NCBI RefSeq assembly: GCF_900110645.1
Contig: NZ_FOFB01000015.1
Span: forward strand, 100,225-164,224
Direction of reading: 5' to 3'
From: Neolewinella agarilytica
GTDB lineage: Bacteria > Bacteroidota > Bacteroidia > Chitinophagales > Saprospiraceae
Length of the DNA stretch: 64,000 nucleotides
The position numbers and the translations under genes are program-made. The notes beneath the pieces are model-generated. The model saw only the letters and a program-made list of their open reading frames with translations, did no database searches and was not told where the DNA came from. Positions 1 to 8,283 of the stretch are shown here, one piece after another (the stretch's first letter is position 1; every line of letters starts with the position of its first letter).

Positions 1-360
1 GCCCAACAGGAGAGAAGCTGGTGGCTGCGACGCTACGCAGCAGGCAGCAGGTTCAACCTGATGGCCTTTCGCTTCGGTGATCAATCGCTCTTTGTATCCG
101 CCAGCCTTTTTCGGACTTCAGGTGGATATAAAGAAGAGATGTACCTGATGGAAGGGCATATCCTTGCCCGCCAGCTAAGAAAACTAGCCGGTGGTTTTTA
201 CCTGCTACCAGCAAACGTAACCACCTCTGCCCGTCGGTATTTCCGTTATGGCGTCGTCTATACTCAACTAGTCTTCGTGCTAATCTTTTGCCTCTATTAT
301 CTCGGGGCCAGCCACTCAACATTGGTAAAGTTGTACTCTCGTGCATTCAGGTCCTCCTGA
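1..360 (+). CDS. Glycosyltransferase family 2 protein, C-terminal part (truncated by window edge)
   Basis: The frame is open from base 1, so only the last 119 codons are visible. The translation runs through GDQSLFV, GGYKEEMYLMEG, a TSARR motif near residue 77 and a hydrophobic stretch before LVKLYSR. This order (GDQ.IFV, GG.....LMED, TSARRW..G, hydrophobic tail) is typical of the TIGR04283-type glycosyltransferase 2 proteins often found with selenodomain or arsenosugar genes. The hallmark LMED acid appears here as LMEG. The donor-binding N-terminus lies left of the window, so substrate cannot be judged. It converges on the metallophosphoesterase gene 25 bp away; no terminator hairpin is evident between them. 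Confidence 0.75.
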   Translation, partial: AQQERSWWLRRYAAGSRFNLMAFRFGDQSLFVSASLFRTSGGYKEEMYLMEGHILARQLRKLAGGFYLLPANVTTSARRYFRYGVVYTQLVFVLIFCLYYLGASHSTLVKLYSRAFRSS

Positions 361-384
361 GCAAACAAAGGAAGGGATTAAGCC

Positions 385-1119
385 CTAAATAACGTAGGTA
401 GGAATCGACCGAAAATTGCCTTCTTCATCCCAGCTAAGCCGTAAATAAGCCGGGGGTAAAAACTCCTGCTCAAAGCTATCTGCATCCGGGTTAATAAAAA
501 AGCTGGTGGGCGGACAGAGATGAATGCTCATATTCTGATGAGTCATCATTCTTCCGGTATGGTAGTGCCCGCAGAATATTCTCCGATGGCGGCCGTCGGC
601 CCGAAGGATACTGAGCAGTTTCTCCGTTTCTTTCAGCGGATACTTCTCATCCATAAAAGAAACCCCCATCTTCATCGGTGGATGGTGAATGACGATGTCC
701 GACTGAGGATATTGTCCAAGTGCTTTAGTGAGCCACCCTAACTGCTCCTTGTCCACTATGCCAGCAGAAGAATCGAGGAAAATGAAGTATCTCTCATTTA
801 CTTTCACCAGGCCTTTGATGGGCTGTTGCTCATGTCCTTCCAGAAAGAATGCATTGCGCATCATGGCGCGGTCATCATGGTTTCCGGGTGTTAAATAGTA
901 GGGCTTCTGCAGCTCGTCGAGTAAGCTTCTGAGCTGATGATAGACTTCCTGTACAGGATCATGCGCGCAGAAGTCTCCCGTCAGAAAATAAGCATCTGGC
1001 TCAAAAGAGCGACTATGTTCCAAAACCTGCTTAAAACGGTCCAATACACTTAAGCCCATCAGGGGTTCGCCTGGGGTAAGGAGATGGAGGTCCGTAATTT
1101 GCGCAATTTTAGTGTACAC
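385..1119 (-). CDS. Calcineurin-like metallophosphoesterase (CpdA/Icc-like)
   Basis: The 244-aa protein has the full set of metallophosphoesterase motifs in order: D10-x-H12 (TDLHLL), GD near 48-49, GNHD at 79-82, HHPP at 145-148 and GHYH at 184-187, which bind a two-metal centre. Length and motif spacing resemble cyclic-nucleotide phosphodiesterases of the CpdA/Icc group, but the true substrate (cAMP, other phosphodiesters, UDP-sugars) cannot be read from sequence. No signal peptide, so cytoplasmic. The start is GTG; no in-frame ATG lies just upstream or close downstream, and the DxH motif sits at the usual distance from it. It is transcribed alone and diverges from the HMG-CoA reductase gene. 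Confidence 0.85.
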   Translation of the reverse strand: MYTKIAQITDLHLLTPGEPLMGLSVLDRFKQVLEHSRSFEPDAYFLTGDFCAHDPVQEVYHQLRSLLDELQKPYYLTPGNHDDRAMMRNAFFLEGHEQQPIKGLVKVNERYFIFLDSSAGIVDKEQLGWLTKALGQYPQSDIVIHHPPMKMGVSFMDEKYPLKETEKLLSILRADGRHRRIFCGHYHTGRMMTHQNMSIHLCPPTSFFINPDADSFEQEFLPPAYLRLSWDEEGNFRSIPTYVI

Positions 1120-1297
1120 GACCGGTTAAAAGCTTAATTGATCGCAAATTAAGCATTAGTCCTGAATTCTATTTGTCCTAAGCCCCGCTAAAAACCAGAA
1201 GTATACCAAATCAGCGAAGTAACTTGCCCAATATTCTTATTTGAGAAAACAATTGCCCGCGTGCCTGCGTCCTCCACCGGTAGAACAAGCTTATCCT

Positions 1298-2452
1298 ATG
1301 TCTAGTCCGTTAATGAATACTCCTGCTGCTGGAACAGCGCCAAAGGAGCCAACAAAAGTTACCTCTGGCTCCCTCCCGAATCTGGAGGGAAAAACCCCTA
1401 ACCCGTTGGGGAGTGAACTTGCCGGAAATATTGAAAACTATATCGGTATGGCCAGAGTCCCGGTTGGGCTGGCCGGGCCATTGCGGATGCAAGGGGAATA
1501 TGCCAAGGGGGAGTACAGTATTCCGCTGGCCACAACCGAAGGAGCGCTGGTGGCTTCTTTTACGAGAGGAATGAAAGCGATTAGTCTGAGTGGCGGTGCA
1601 GTAACCAGAGTAATCAGTGAAGGCGTACAGCGAGCACCTTATTTCAGATTTGAGGACCTTGCGACGGCGGCAGATTTTCTGAAGTGGATCGCTGTCCACC
1701 AGCATGAATTTGAGCGCATAACCGGAGAAAACAGTCGCTTCGCTAAGCTTACCTCCATTACGCCTACGCTGGAAGGGAATGCCGTAACGCTGATGGTAGA
1801 ATTTACCACGGGGGATGCCGCCGGACAAAACATGGTAACCATCTGCACCGACCGCATTTGCCGGTTTATTGCCAGCAGCTACCCGGGAAAGATCGTTGAA
1901 TGGTATTTGGAGGTGAATGCCTCTGGCGATAAAAAAGCCAGCCGGGTCAGCTTCCGTAACGTTAGAGGGAAACGGGTATGTGCGGAAATTGTAGTCCCCC
2001 GAGACATCGTCATCAGCGTATTAAAAACTACGCCAGAGACTATTGATCGATTCGGCCGGGCAGCCTGTTATGGTGCACTACAATCTGGCACTATGGGGGT
2101 TCATGCCCACCTGGCGAACGGGCTAACGGCTTTGTTTATCGCTTGCGGGCAAGACGTAGCCTGTGTGGCAGAAGCCTCCGTAGGGACCGTTAGAATGGAA
2201 GTAACTGAAGCGGGAGATCTTTACGGCTCCGTTACGCTACCCAACCTGATTGTGGGGACCGTTGGCGGAGGAACCGGCTTGCCGACGCAGCGGGAGTGCC
2301 TGGAAATGATTGATTGCTTCGGGACGGGCGGAGCCCGGCGTTTTGCTGAGATTGCGACGGCCGTTTGCCTGGCCGGCGAGCTCTCCATCCTCGCAGCCCT
2401 GGCAGCGGGGCATTTCTCCGCCGCCCATGAGCGGCTGGGGCGGAAGGGGTAA
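1298..2452 (+). CDS. Hydroxymethylglutaryl-CoA reductase, class I type
   Basis: It reduces HMG-CoA to mevalonate with NADPH, the committed step of the mevalonate route to isoprenoids. Visible motifs: ENYIGMARVPVGLAGPL (substrate loop), TTEGALVAS with the catalytic Glu, TGDAAGQNM (cofactor binding), DKKAS with the catalytic Lys, a GQD Asp, GTVGGGTGLPTQ, and AAHERLGR near the C-terminus with the catalytic His. I chose ATG 1298 (384 aa). A TTG at 1241 would add 19 residues without family similarity, and ATG 1313 is also possible. There is no membrane anchor, as expected for bacteria. The 3' end converges on the YdeI-like gene with 45 bp between. Other mevalonate genes are not in the window. Confidence 0.93.
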   Translation: MSSPLMNTPAAGTAPKEPTKVTSGSLPNLEGKTPNPLGSELAGNIENYIGMARVPVGLAGPLRMQGEYAKGEYSIPLATTEGALVASFTRGMKAISLSGGAVTRVISEGVQRAPYFRFEDLATAADFLKWIAVHQHEFERITGENSRFAKLTSITPTLEGNAVTLMVEFTTGDAAGQNMVTICTDRICRFIASSYPGKIVEWYLEVNASGDKKASRVSFRNVRGKRVCAEIVVPRDIVISVLKTTPETIDRFGRAACYGALQSGTMGVHAHLANGLTALFIACGQDVACVAEASVGTVRMEVTEAGDLYGSVTLPNLIVGTVGGGTGLPTQRECLEMIDCFGTGGARRFAEIATAVCLAGELSILAALAAGHFSAAHERLGRKG

Positions 2453-2497
2453 GTACATTGCTTTGTTAATCCATTCTTGCACCCGCGCTCCGGCGCC

Positions 2498-3097
2498 CTA
2501 CTTACGGTACTTATCCGATAGCCCCTTCCCTTCCCGAATCATCACTATTGCCTTCTCTAATCTCCGCTGTCGGGTTTCCTCCCGCTTAGCACCCGATATG
2601 CTTTCACAAAATTCCCGTTGCTTATAAGGCGGCATGGCGGAATAGGCGGTAAACAGCGCCGGCTCTTTCTTGAATACAGCAGCCAATTCAACGGGAATAA
2701 CCGGCTCGGCCGCCGGTAGTACTTCCATTTCCAGGCCCATCAGCTGGTTCTCTACCGCTTCGTTAAGGAAAGAACGTACCAACTCTGCGTCCACCGCCTC
2801 CTCGGCTCCAAACCGTAACTGCCGCTGTGCGACCGTCTTCCCCGGGCTTGCGTTGACCAGCATACCGTCCGGATCGCTCAGTAGTGCTCCCTGGCTGAAC
2901 CATACACCAACGTAGGCCTTCGCGTAAAAGAGCGTTGCCACATTCTTCTTTTCAATCGAATAAACCGGCATGGCCCACTTAATAGCCTCGTTTAATTCAC
3001 TCCGTTCCAGCAGGATTTCCCGCAATTGGTCCAAACGCTCTTGCCAGTGAGCGGGCGCCTGGGCGATGTAGGCTTCGGGAGAAGAAGGCTTTTTCAT
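2498..3097 (-). CDS. YdeI/OmdA family protein with DUF1801 domain
   Basis: The N-terminal part (from PEAYIAQAP to about residue 110) matches the DUF1801 fold (AIKWAMPVYS, ATLFYAKAYVGVWF), and the C-terminal 60 residues match the OmdA/YdeI domain (PYKQREFCESISGAKREETRQ, then RRLEKAI). Proteins of this architecture are widespread and their biochemical role is unknown; the bacteriocin-protection label comes from distant relatives. I start at ATG 3097 (199 aa). A GTG at 3145 overlapping the upstream TGA would give 215 aa and translational coupling to the YhcG gene. The two genes are adjacent and co-directional with 44 bp or an overlap between them, so probably one transcript. Confidence 0.8.
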   Translation of the reverse strand: MKKPSSPEAYIAQAPAHWQERLDQLREILLERSELNEAIKWAMPVYSIEKKNVATLFYAKAYVGVWFSQGALLSDPDGMLVNASPGKTVAQRQLRFGAEEAVDAELVRSFLNEAVENQLMGLEMEVLPAAEPVIPVELAAVFKKEPALFTAYSAMPPYKQREFCESISGAKREETRQRRLEKAIVMIREGKGLSDKYRK

Positions 3098-3141
3098 ATT
3101 GGGATAATTCCTGCTTAAAAATAATGACTTTATCGAAAATT

Positions 3142-4158
3142 TCACTCTTCCTCCAGCGCCAGTTGTTCCCGAAGTTGTTCGGGCGTAGGTAGCTTACTCT
3201 TCATTTCCGGGGGTAATTCTTCAAATAATCGATAAGTCGCCACCCCCAGAGGCCGGGTATTCGATTTCAGGGAGTATTCCACGATCACATCGTTCTTCTC
3301 TTTACACAGGATCATACCAATAGAAGGGTTCTCATGGGGGAGCTTCATCGTATCATCAAGTACCTCCAGGTAAAAATTCATCTTACCGGCGTATTCAGGG
3401 ATGAACTTTTTGACCTTCAGATCGATCGCCACCAGGCACTGCAACTGCCGGTGGTAAAAAAGCAAATCCACCCAAAAGTCGCTATCGCCCACCGTAACCC
3501 GATACTGACGGCCCACGAAGGTAAAGCCATAGCCGAGTTCGAGGATAAAATCACGGATACGATCCATAAGGCGGTCTTCCAACTCTCGTTCTTTGATTTC
3601 CTCTTCAATGCCTAAAAACTCGAGGTTATAACTGCTCTTGATGGCTTCGTTTGCTTGATCAATTAGATTTTCCGGAAGGGTGTCTTTGAAGTTATTACTG
3701 GGCGCTTCCAGAATGCTTCTTTCGTAGAGTTGGGCATCGATGTGGTAGTCGAGGATGGCGCGGGCCCAGCCGTGCTTGAATGATTTTTCTAAGTAAAAGA
3801 CGCGCTTATCTTGAGTAAAGCCCTTCCTCAAAAGAAGTATATTATGCCCCCAAGGTAATTTGGCGACAGTGTGTCGCATATTTGGAAAAGCCTTATACGT
3901 AAGGTAAAGTTTTCGCATATCACGCAGATTTCTAGGGGATAATCCTTTCTCTTGAGGAAATTCCGCCCGTAAGTCTCTAGATATCCGATCAATTACACCC
4001 GCTCCCCAGCCATGCTCCGTCTGGCTCTCCACTATTTTCCGTCCTAATTCCCAATACATGAGAATGAGTGAGCGATTAACTTGTTGAATAGCATGTACGC
4101 GAGCGGTACGCACCGTAGTAGTAAGCTCCGAGAGCAGGGAAGTATAAGCCGTTGTCAT
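3142..4158 (-). CDS. PDDEXK nuclease domain protein, YhcG (DUF1016) family
   Basis: The 338-aa protein has the DUF1016 N-terminal helical domain (about 1-170; SLILMYWELGRKIVE, LSPRNLRDMRKLY, LPWGHNILLL) and a C-terminal PDDEXK nuclease-like domain with DSDFWVDLLFYHR followed by LVAIDLKVKKF and the conserved EYAGKMNFYLEVLDD. The active-site pattern D...(E/D)xK is intact, with DLK instead of the commoner ELK. Family members occur singly or near restriction and mobile loci; their biological role is not established. Here it has its own canonical promoter with a dyad at the transcription start and is followed by a YdeI-like gene. No methylase or restriction gene is nearby, so a defence role is only a guess. 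Confidence 0.9.
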   Translation of the reverse strand: MTTAYTSLLSELTTTVRTARVHAIQQVNRSLILMYWELGRKIVESQTEHGWGAGVIDRISRDLRAEFPQEKGLSPRNLRDMRKLYLTYKAFPNMRHTVAKLPWGHNILLLRKGFTQDKRVFYLEKSFKHGWARAILDYHIDAQLYERSILEAPSNNFKDTLPENLIDQANEAIKSSYNLEFLGIEEEIKERELEDRLMDRIRDFILELGYGFTFVGRQYRVTVGDSDFWVDLLFYHRQLQCLVAIDLKVKKFIPEYAGKMNFYLEVLDDTMKLPHENPSIGMILCKEKNDVIVEYSLKSNTRPLGVATYRLFEELPPEMKSKLPTPEQLREQLALEEE

Positions 4159-4164
4159 TAATAG

Positions 4165-4182
4165 GGTGTCTGGTCTGACACC
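4165..4182. promoter_or_regulatory. Dyad operator-like site upstream of yhcG-like gene
   Basis: GGTGTC-TGGTCT-GACACC is a perfect 6-bp inverted repeat with a 6-bp spacer. It lies just downstream of the -7 box and 7 bp before the ATG at 4158. The position suits a repressor site or a 5'-leader hairpin; the binding factor is unknown. Confidence 0.4.
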
Positions 4183-4213
4183 AAAAGTAGCGCCAGGCTA
4201 ATAAACAACCAAA
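4182..4213 (-). promoter_or_regulatory. Bacteroidota-type promoter of the yhcG-like gene
   Basis: On the minus strand TTTG (4213-4210) is followed after 20 bp by TACTTTTG (4189-4182), a full match to the -33 TTTG / -7 TAnnTTTG pattern of Bacteroidota primary-sigma promoters. Confidence 0.65.
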
Positions 4214-4242
4214 AAGTTTTAAAAATTTGTTTAAAACATTTT

Positions 4243-7173
4243 TTACAACTCTAGCTTCAGAAAGCGCCCCGTATGGCTTTCCTCCACTTTGGCAATTTGC
4301 TCGGGAGTCCCCTTGGCAACGACCGATCCGCCGCCCCGGCCGCCTTCGGGTCCCATGTCGATGATATAGTCGGCCACCTTAATGACGTCCATCGTATGCT
4401 CAATCACAATAACGGTGTTGCCTTTGTCCACCAGCCCCTGAAGCACGCGTAGCAGGTATTGGATATCTTCAAAGTGAAGGCCTGTCGTTGGCTCATCAAG
4501 GATATACACCGTCTGCCCCGTTGCCCGCTTGCTCAGCTCTTCGGCCAGCTTCACCCGCTGAGCTTCGCCACCGGAAAGGGTGGTGGCCCGCTGCCCGAGG
4601 GTTATGTAACCCAGACCAACGTCCGCCAGCGTTTTCATCCGACGGTATATCTTCGGAATGGGCTGAAAGAACTCAGCCGCCTCAGCTACCGACATGTTCA
4701 GCACGTCAGTGATTGATTTTCCCTTGTACAGAATCTCCAGCGTTTCCCGGTTAAAGCGCTTCCCGAGGCAGGTTTCACATTCCACCTCCACATCCGGCAG
4801 GAAATTCATCTCGATGGTGCGGCTGCCGCTACCCTTGCAAACCTCACAACGGCCGCCCTTAACGTTGAAACTAAAGCGCCCCGGCTTATAGCCCCGAATC
4901 TGCGCCTCCGGCAACTTGGTGAACAGGGCACGAATATCCGTAAACACGCCTGTGTAAGTAGCCGGGTTACTCCGTGGAGTCCTCCCAATCGGGCTCTGAT
5001 CAATGTCAATGACCTTGTCAATGTGCTCCAGCCCCTTGACGGACTTATAGTCCATCGGTCGCTTCACACTGTTATAGAAATGCTGCCGGAGAATTGGGTA
5101 AAGCGTCTCATTGATCAACGTTGATTTTCCGGAGCCACTCACCCCCGTTACACAGGTAAAGGTGCCCAGGGGGATTTTTATGCTGACGTTCTTCAGGTTG
5201 TTTCCGCTCGCGCCCTTGAGTTCGAGGTAGGTCTTGTTTCCTTTCCGGCGTTTGGCCGGGACCTCGATCTGCCTACGGCCTGCGAGATAATCACTGGTAA
5301 CACTACCTGCGTTCTTCTTGAGCAGGAACTCTTTCGGTTTACCGGCAGTAACCACTTTCCCGCCCTTCACCCCTGCACCGGGGCCGAGATCCAGCAGATA
5401 ATCGCTGGCCATCATGATATCTTTGTCGTGCTCAACGACGAGAACGGAATTACCAATGTCCGTCAAATCGCGCAAGGCCGTGATGAGCCGTTGGTTGTCG
5501 CGCTGGTGCAGCCCAATGCTAGGCTCATCCAGGATGTAGGTAATACCGGTCAGCTGGCTCCCGATCTGGGTGGCCAGCCGGATGCGCTGCGCCTCTCCGC
5601 CGGAGAGGCTACGTCCCGGGCGGTCCAGGCTCAGATACCCCAGGCCTACGTGCAGCAGGAACTTGAGGCGGAAGCGAATTTCTTTGAGGATGTCGGTAGC
5701 GATTAGTTTCGTCCGTTTATCCATCCCCTCCTCGGCGGTTTCCATCCATTCACCGAGTTCACCCAGATCCATCCGGGCGAGGTCGCTGATGGTCTTACCC
5801 TTGATTTTGTAGTAGCGGGATTCTTTTCGCAGGCGGTCGCCTTCACATTCAGGGCATTCGTTGATGGTCATGAAGTCCTCCGCCCATTGCCGGATGCGTT
5901 CGCTGGTCGTTTCTTCATACCAGCGGGTGATCATGTTCACCAGACCGTTTTTCTCTACATCCCATACCATGTCATGGGCAATACGGTCATAGCGGCTTTT
6001 CTTCTGGCGGCCAGGCTTCTTTTTCTCTCCGTAGAGGATAACGTTGAGTCCATCCGCCGGCAACTTACTGACCGGATCAGACAGTTTGAACTTATACTTT
6101 TTAGCAATCGCCTTAACCTGCTTAAAGGTCGTGTTATCGCGGCCTTCTCCCAGCGGTACGATACCGCCTTTGTTGATGCTCTTGCTACGATCCGGGATAA
6201 TTTTATCGATATCCGGACTATTCACCTGACCAAGCCCCCGGCAGGTTTTGCAGTAGCCGTAGGGAGAGTTAAAGCTGAAAGAGTTGGGGCTGGGCTCTTC
6301 GTAGCTGATGCCGTTTTCGGCGTCCATCAGGTTCTTGGAATAGGGCGAGGTTTTACCCGTGTCCACATCCTGCACAAACACGAGCCCGTCTCCCATTTTC
6401 AGAGCGGTTTGCAGGCTTTGGCTCAGGCGGTCAGCCCGGTCGGGCTGCATCTTCAGGCGGTCAATGACCAGCTCAATATCGTGCACTTTATAGCGACTCA
6501 CCTGCATCCCTTCGGTGATGTCGACGATCTCACCATCCGTCCGCACTTTGGTGTACCCCTGTTTACGGACCTGCTCAAACAACTCCCGGTAATGACCTTT
6601 ACGGCCACGGACGAGTGGCGCCAGGACGATGATCTTCTTGCCCGCATAGCGCTCAGCAATCTGCTCTTTCATCTGCTCCTCGGTAAAGCGCAACATCGGT
6701 TCGCCGCTTACGTAGCTGTAGGCGGTGCCGGCGCGGGCGTACAACAGGCGGAGGAAATCATAGATTTCGGTCACCGTGCCCACCGTGGAGCGGGGGCTGC
6801 GGTTCGTCGTCTTCTGCTCAATGGAGATAACGGGACTAAGGCCCGTGATCTGTTCCACGTCCGGGCGCTCCATGGTGCCCATAAACTGCCGGGCGTAGCT
6901 GCTGAAGGTTTCCATGTAGCGGCGCTGGCCTTCGGCATAAATGGTATCGAAAGCGAGACTTGACTTTCCGCTACCGCTCAGTCCGGTGATCACCACCAGT
7001 TCATTGCGGGGCAGCTCTACGCTGATGTCCTGCAGGTTGTTCTCCTTGGCACCAACGACCGTGAGAAACCGCTCGGAATGAGGCAATTCCTGCACCTTCT
7101 TTGTACGCTTTTTGGGCGCTGACGCAGGTGCAGAGGAAGTCTTTTTAGCAGCAGTGGATTTAGCGGGGGGCAT
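4243..7173 (-). CDS. uvrA: Excinuclease ABC subunit UvrA
   Basis: DNA damage recognition ATPase of nucleotide excision repair, which loads UvrB on lesions. The 976-aa protein has two ABC modules: Walker A GLSGSGKSSL at 64-73 (Lys70) and GVSGSGKSTL in the second half, two LSGGEAQR signature motifs, and DEPSIGLHQRD and DEPTTGLHFED Walker B/D-loop motifs. Zinc-site cysteines are visible in CKTCRGLG, CPECEGDRL, CEVCKGSGSR and CETCLGKRF. The first ~33 residues are a Lys/Ala/Pro/Ser-rich extension before the conserved ERFLTVVGAKENNL, and its DNA carries a copy of the window's dispersed TGCACCTGC element. It is a single-gene transcription unit with its own -7 box; uvrB is not in the window. Confidence 0.97.
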   Translation of the reverse strand: MPPAKSTAAKKTSSAPASAPKKRTKKVQELPHSERFLTVVGAKENNLQDISVELPRNELVVITGLSGSGKSSLAFDTIYAEGQRRYMETFSSYARQFMGTMERPDVEQITGLSPVISIEQKTTNRSPRSTVGTVTEIYDFLRLLYARAGTAYSYVSGEPMLRFTEEQMKEQIAERYAGKKIIVLAPLVRGRKGHYRELFEQVRKQGYTKVRTDGEIVDITEGMQVSRYKVHDIELVIDRLKMQPDRADRLSQSLQTALKMGDGLVFVQDVDTGKTSPYSKNLMDAENGISYEEPSPNSFSFNSPYGYCKTCRGLGQVNSPDIDKIIPDRSKSINKGGIVPLGEGRDNTTFKQVKAIAKKYKFKLSDPVSKLPADGLNVILYGEKKKPGRQKKSRYDRIAHDMVWDVEKNGLVNMITRWYEETTSERIRQWAEDFMTINECPECEGDRLRKESRYYKIKGKTISDLARMDLGELGEWMETAEEGMDKRTKLIATDILKEIRFRLKFLLHVGLGYLSLDRPGRSLSGGEAQRIRLATQIGSQLTGITYILDEPSIGLHQRDNQRLITALRDLTDIGNSVLVVEHDKDIMMASDYLLDLGPGAGVKGGKVVTAGKPKEFLLKKNAGSVTSDYLAGRRQIEVPAKRRKGNKTYLELKGASGNNLKNVSIKIPLGTFTCVTGVSGSGKSTLINETLYPILRQHFYNSVKRPMDYKSVKGLEHIDKVIDIDQSPIGRTPRSNPATYTGVFTDIRALFTKLPEAQIRGYKPGRFSFNVKGGRCEVCKGSGSRTIEMNFLPDVEVECETCLGKRFNRETLEILYKGKSITDVLNMSVAEAAEFFQPIPKIYRRMKTLADVGLGYITLGQRATTLSGGEAQRVKLAEELSKRATGQTVYILDEPTTGLHFEDIQYLLRVLQGLVDKGNTVIVIEHTMDVIKVADYIIDMGPEGGRGGGSVVAKGTPEQIAKVEESHTGRFLKLEL

Positions 7174-7229
7174 ACCTTAATTTTCGGGTGCCAGCAACTA
7201 ATCTATATGACACCTTTTTTGCAACGGAT

Positions 7230-7237
7230 CAAAGGTA
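7230..7237 (-). promoter_or_regulatory. -7 box of uvrA promoter
   Basis: TACCTTTG on the minus strand matches TAnnTTTG and predicts a leader of roughly 50 nt before the ATG at 7173. No convincing -33 TTTG is at the usual distance. The remaining 7238-7391 has no gene; 7354-7374 holds a 21-bp word repeated with one mismatch at 20617-20637. Confidence 0.5.
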
Positions 7238-7391
7238 CTAAGGTTGACAAACTTTTTGTGTACAATTGTTGCATTTGCAGTGTCAAAGTTATAAAAAGCT
7301 TCAATCCTCTAATACCTCCTGCTTCTGAAGTGATCCCATTACCCCCAAACACTCGGCTGACTCAGTGACCACGGCAGCGCCCTCCCCTGCT

Positions 7392-7607
7392 TCAAGCTAA
7401 CCCCGCTTTTCTGATCTCATCCGCAAACCACCCCTGCTTTCCATCCCGTAGTTTGAAGTAAACCAAGTCCCCTTTCTTCAAATTACCGGACATAACGTTC
7501 TTCCCCCGGAAGTGAAACTCCTCCCGTGTTCCTTCCAGGCGTAGGTACCCCATCCCCTTGCTTTCGAGATAAAAAATGATCCGACCCAGCTTTTGTCCGT
7601 CTGTCAT
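7392..7607 (-). CDS. Small cold-shock-domain-like protein
   Basis: A 71-aa protein with GRIIFYLESKGMGYLRLEG, EEFHF, LKKGDLVYFKLRDGKQGWFADEI. The pattern (GxI.....KG.G.L, F.F/H, GD.V.F......G..A..V) is that of a divergent cold-shock/OB-fold nucleic-acid-binding protein. The usual RNP1 KGFGFI reads KGMGYL, and RNP2 VFVHF is replaced by EEFHF, so aromatic RNA-stacking residues are partly kept. The start ATG at 7607 is followed upstream by a strong terminator of the exbD gene, so the gene has its own promoter; TATATTTA 6 bp before the ATG is one mismatch from a -7 box. Function is probably RNA binding, but this is inferred. Confidence 0.65.
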   Translation of the reverse strand: MTDGQKLGRIIFYLESKGMGYLRLEGTREEFHFRGKNVMSGNLKKGDLVYFKLRDGKQGWFADEIRKAGLA

Positions 7608-7622
7608 ATCCCGTAAATATAA

Positions 7623-7655
7623 AAAGCCGCTTCTCTCTGGGAGAGAAGCGGCTTT
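7623..7655 (-). terminator. Rho-independent terminator after exbD
   Basis: A perfect 15-bp stem (AAAGCCGCTTCTCTC and its complement) with a 3-nt loop, followed on the minus strand by a T-rich tract (TTTTTATATTT). It ends the exb cluster. Confidence 0.9.
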
Positions 7656-7682
7656 CGGTTTTTCTTATTCCTGATGAAGGAA

Positions 7683-8159
7683 TTAGTTCAGCTCTTCGGA
7701 GCGTTTACCCGCAGAGTAGTTCACTTTGAGCTGATTACTCTTACGAAGCTTGGTTTTAACGTCCTGTACGATACCCATCGTTACTTCGCCATCCACGCGG
7801 AGGGAAGAAGTAATACGGCTACGCTTAGCTTCAGGAAGCTTCACTTTGTGCTGCTCGAGGAAGAGAGGAATATCTTCGACAGTAGAGATCTTGTCACCCA
7901 ACTGAATGCGGGGAGAAGTACCGTAAACCTGCTGGTACTGCTTGGTGGGCTTACCAACGTAAATGTAGTTTACCAACGACTTTTCTTCCAGCTTGGTAAG
8001 CTCAGTTGCTTCCGGTGTATTCACCTGCAGCTTCAGGTCAGAGTCCCGCAAAACGGTTACCATCATGAAGAAGAAGAGCAACATGAAGATGATGTCCGGC
8101 AGCGAGGCGGTAGAGATCGCGGGTTTTGACTTACCGCGCTTTTTGGTAAACTTAGCCAT
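7683..8159 (-). CDS. exbD: ExbD/TolR family biopolymer transport protein
   Basis: A 158-aa protein with a short basic N-terminus, one transmembrane segment (about 20-42: SLPDIIFMLLFFFMMVTVL) carrying the conserved Asp of the proton path (LPDIIFM), and a periplasmic ExbD-fold C-terminus ending in a region with RVDGEVTMGIVQDV. With ExbB it forms an inner-membrane proton-driven motor that energises TonB-dependent outer-membrane uptake or a Tol-like process. It is the distal gene of an exbB-orf-exbD-exbD cluster and is separated from the other exbD by 124 bp containing an intercistronic terminator, so it may be expressed at a lower level or from its own promoter. Confidence 0.92.
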   Translation of the reverse strand: MAKFTKKRGKSKPAISTASLPDIIFMLLFFFMMVTVLRDSDLKLQVNTPEATELTKLEEKSLVNYIYVGKPTKQYQQVYGTSPRIQLGDKISTVEDIPLFLEQHKVKLPEAKRSRITSSLRVDGEVTMGIVQDVKTKLRKSNQLKVNYSAGKRSEELN

Positions 8160-8243
8160 GATTATTTCTTAGAGTTATTAAGGACTTGTGTGTCCGTAAG
8201 ATGCCGCACAAAGCGCGACTGGTGGGTGAAGGCCAGCAAAAAA

Positions 8244-8277
8244 CGGGCCGACTCAACTAATTGTAGAAGTCGGCCCG
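8244..8277 (-). terminator. Intercistronic terminator/attenuator between the two exbD genes
   Basis: CGGGCCGACT and AGTCGGCCCG form a 10-bp stem with a 14-nt loop, followed on the minus strand by a run of T (TTTTTTGCTGG, allowing one bulge). It lies between two co-directional exbD genes and may reduce read-through into the second. Confidence 0.7.
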
Positions 8278-8283
8278 GTTGTT

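Noticed and set aside
1241..1297. TTG start of the HMG-CoA reductase, 19 codons upstream of the chosen ATG
   Set aside because: The added residues (Arg/Pro-rich) have no counterpart in the family; still possible but not preferred.
5887..6963. 358-codon plus-strand frame opposite uvrA
   Set aside because: It lies fully antisense to clear UvrA coding sequence, its translation has no recognisable domain, and long antisense frames are expected in GC-rich codon positions.
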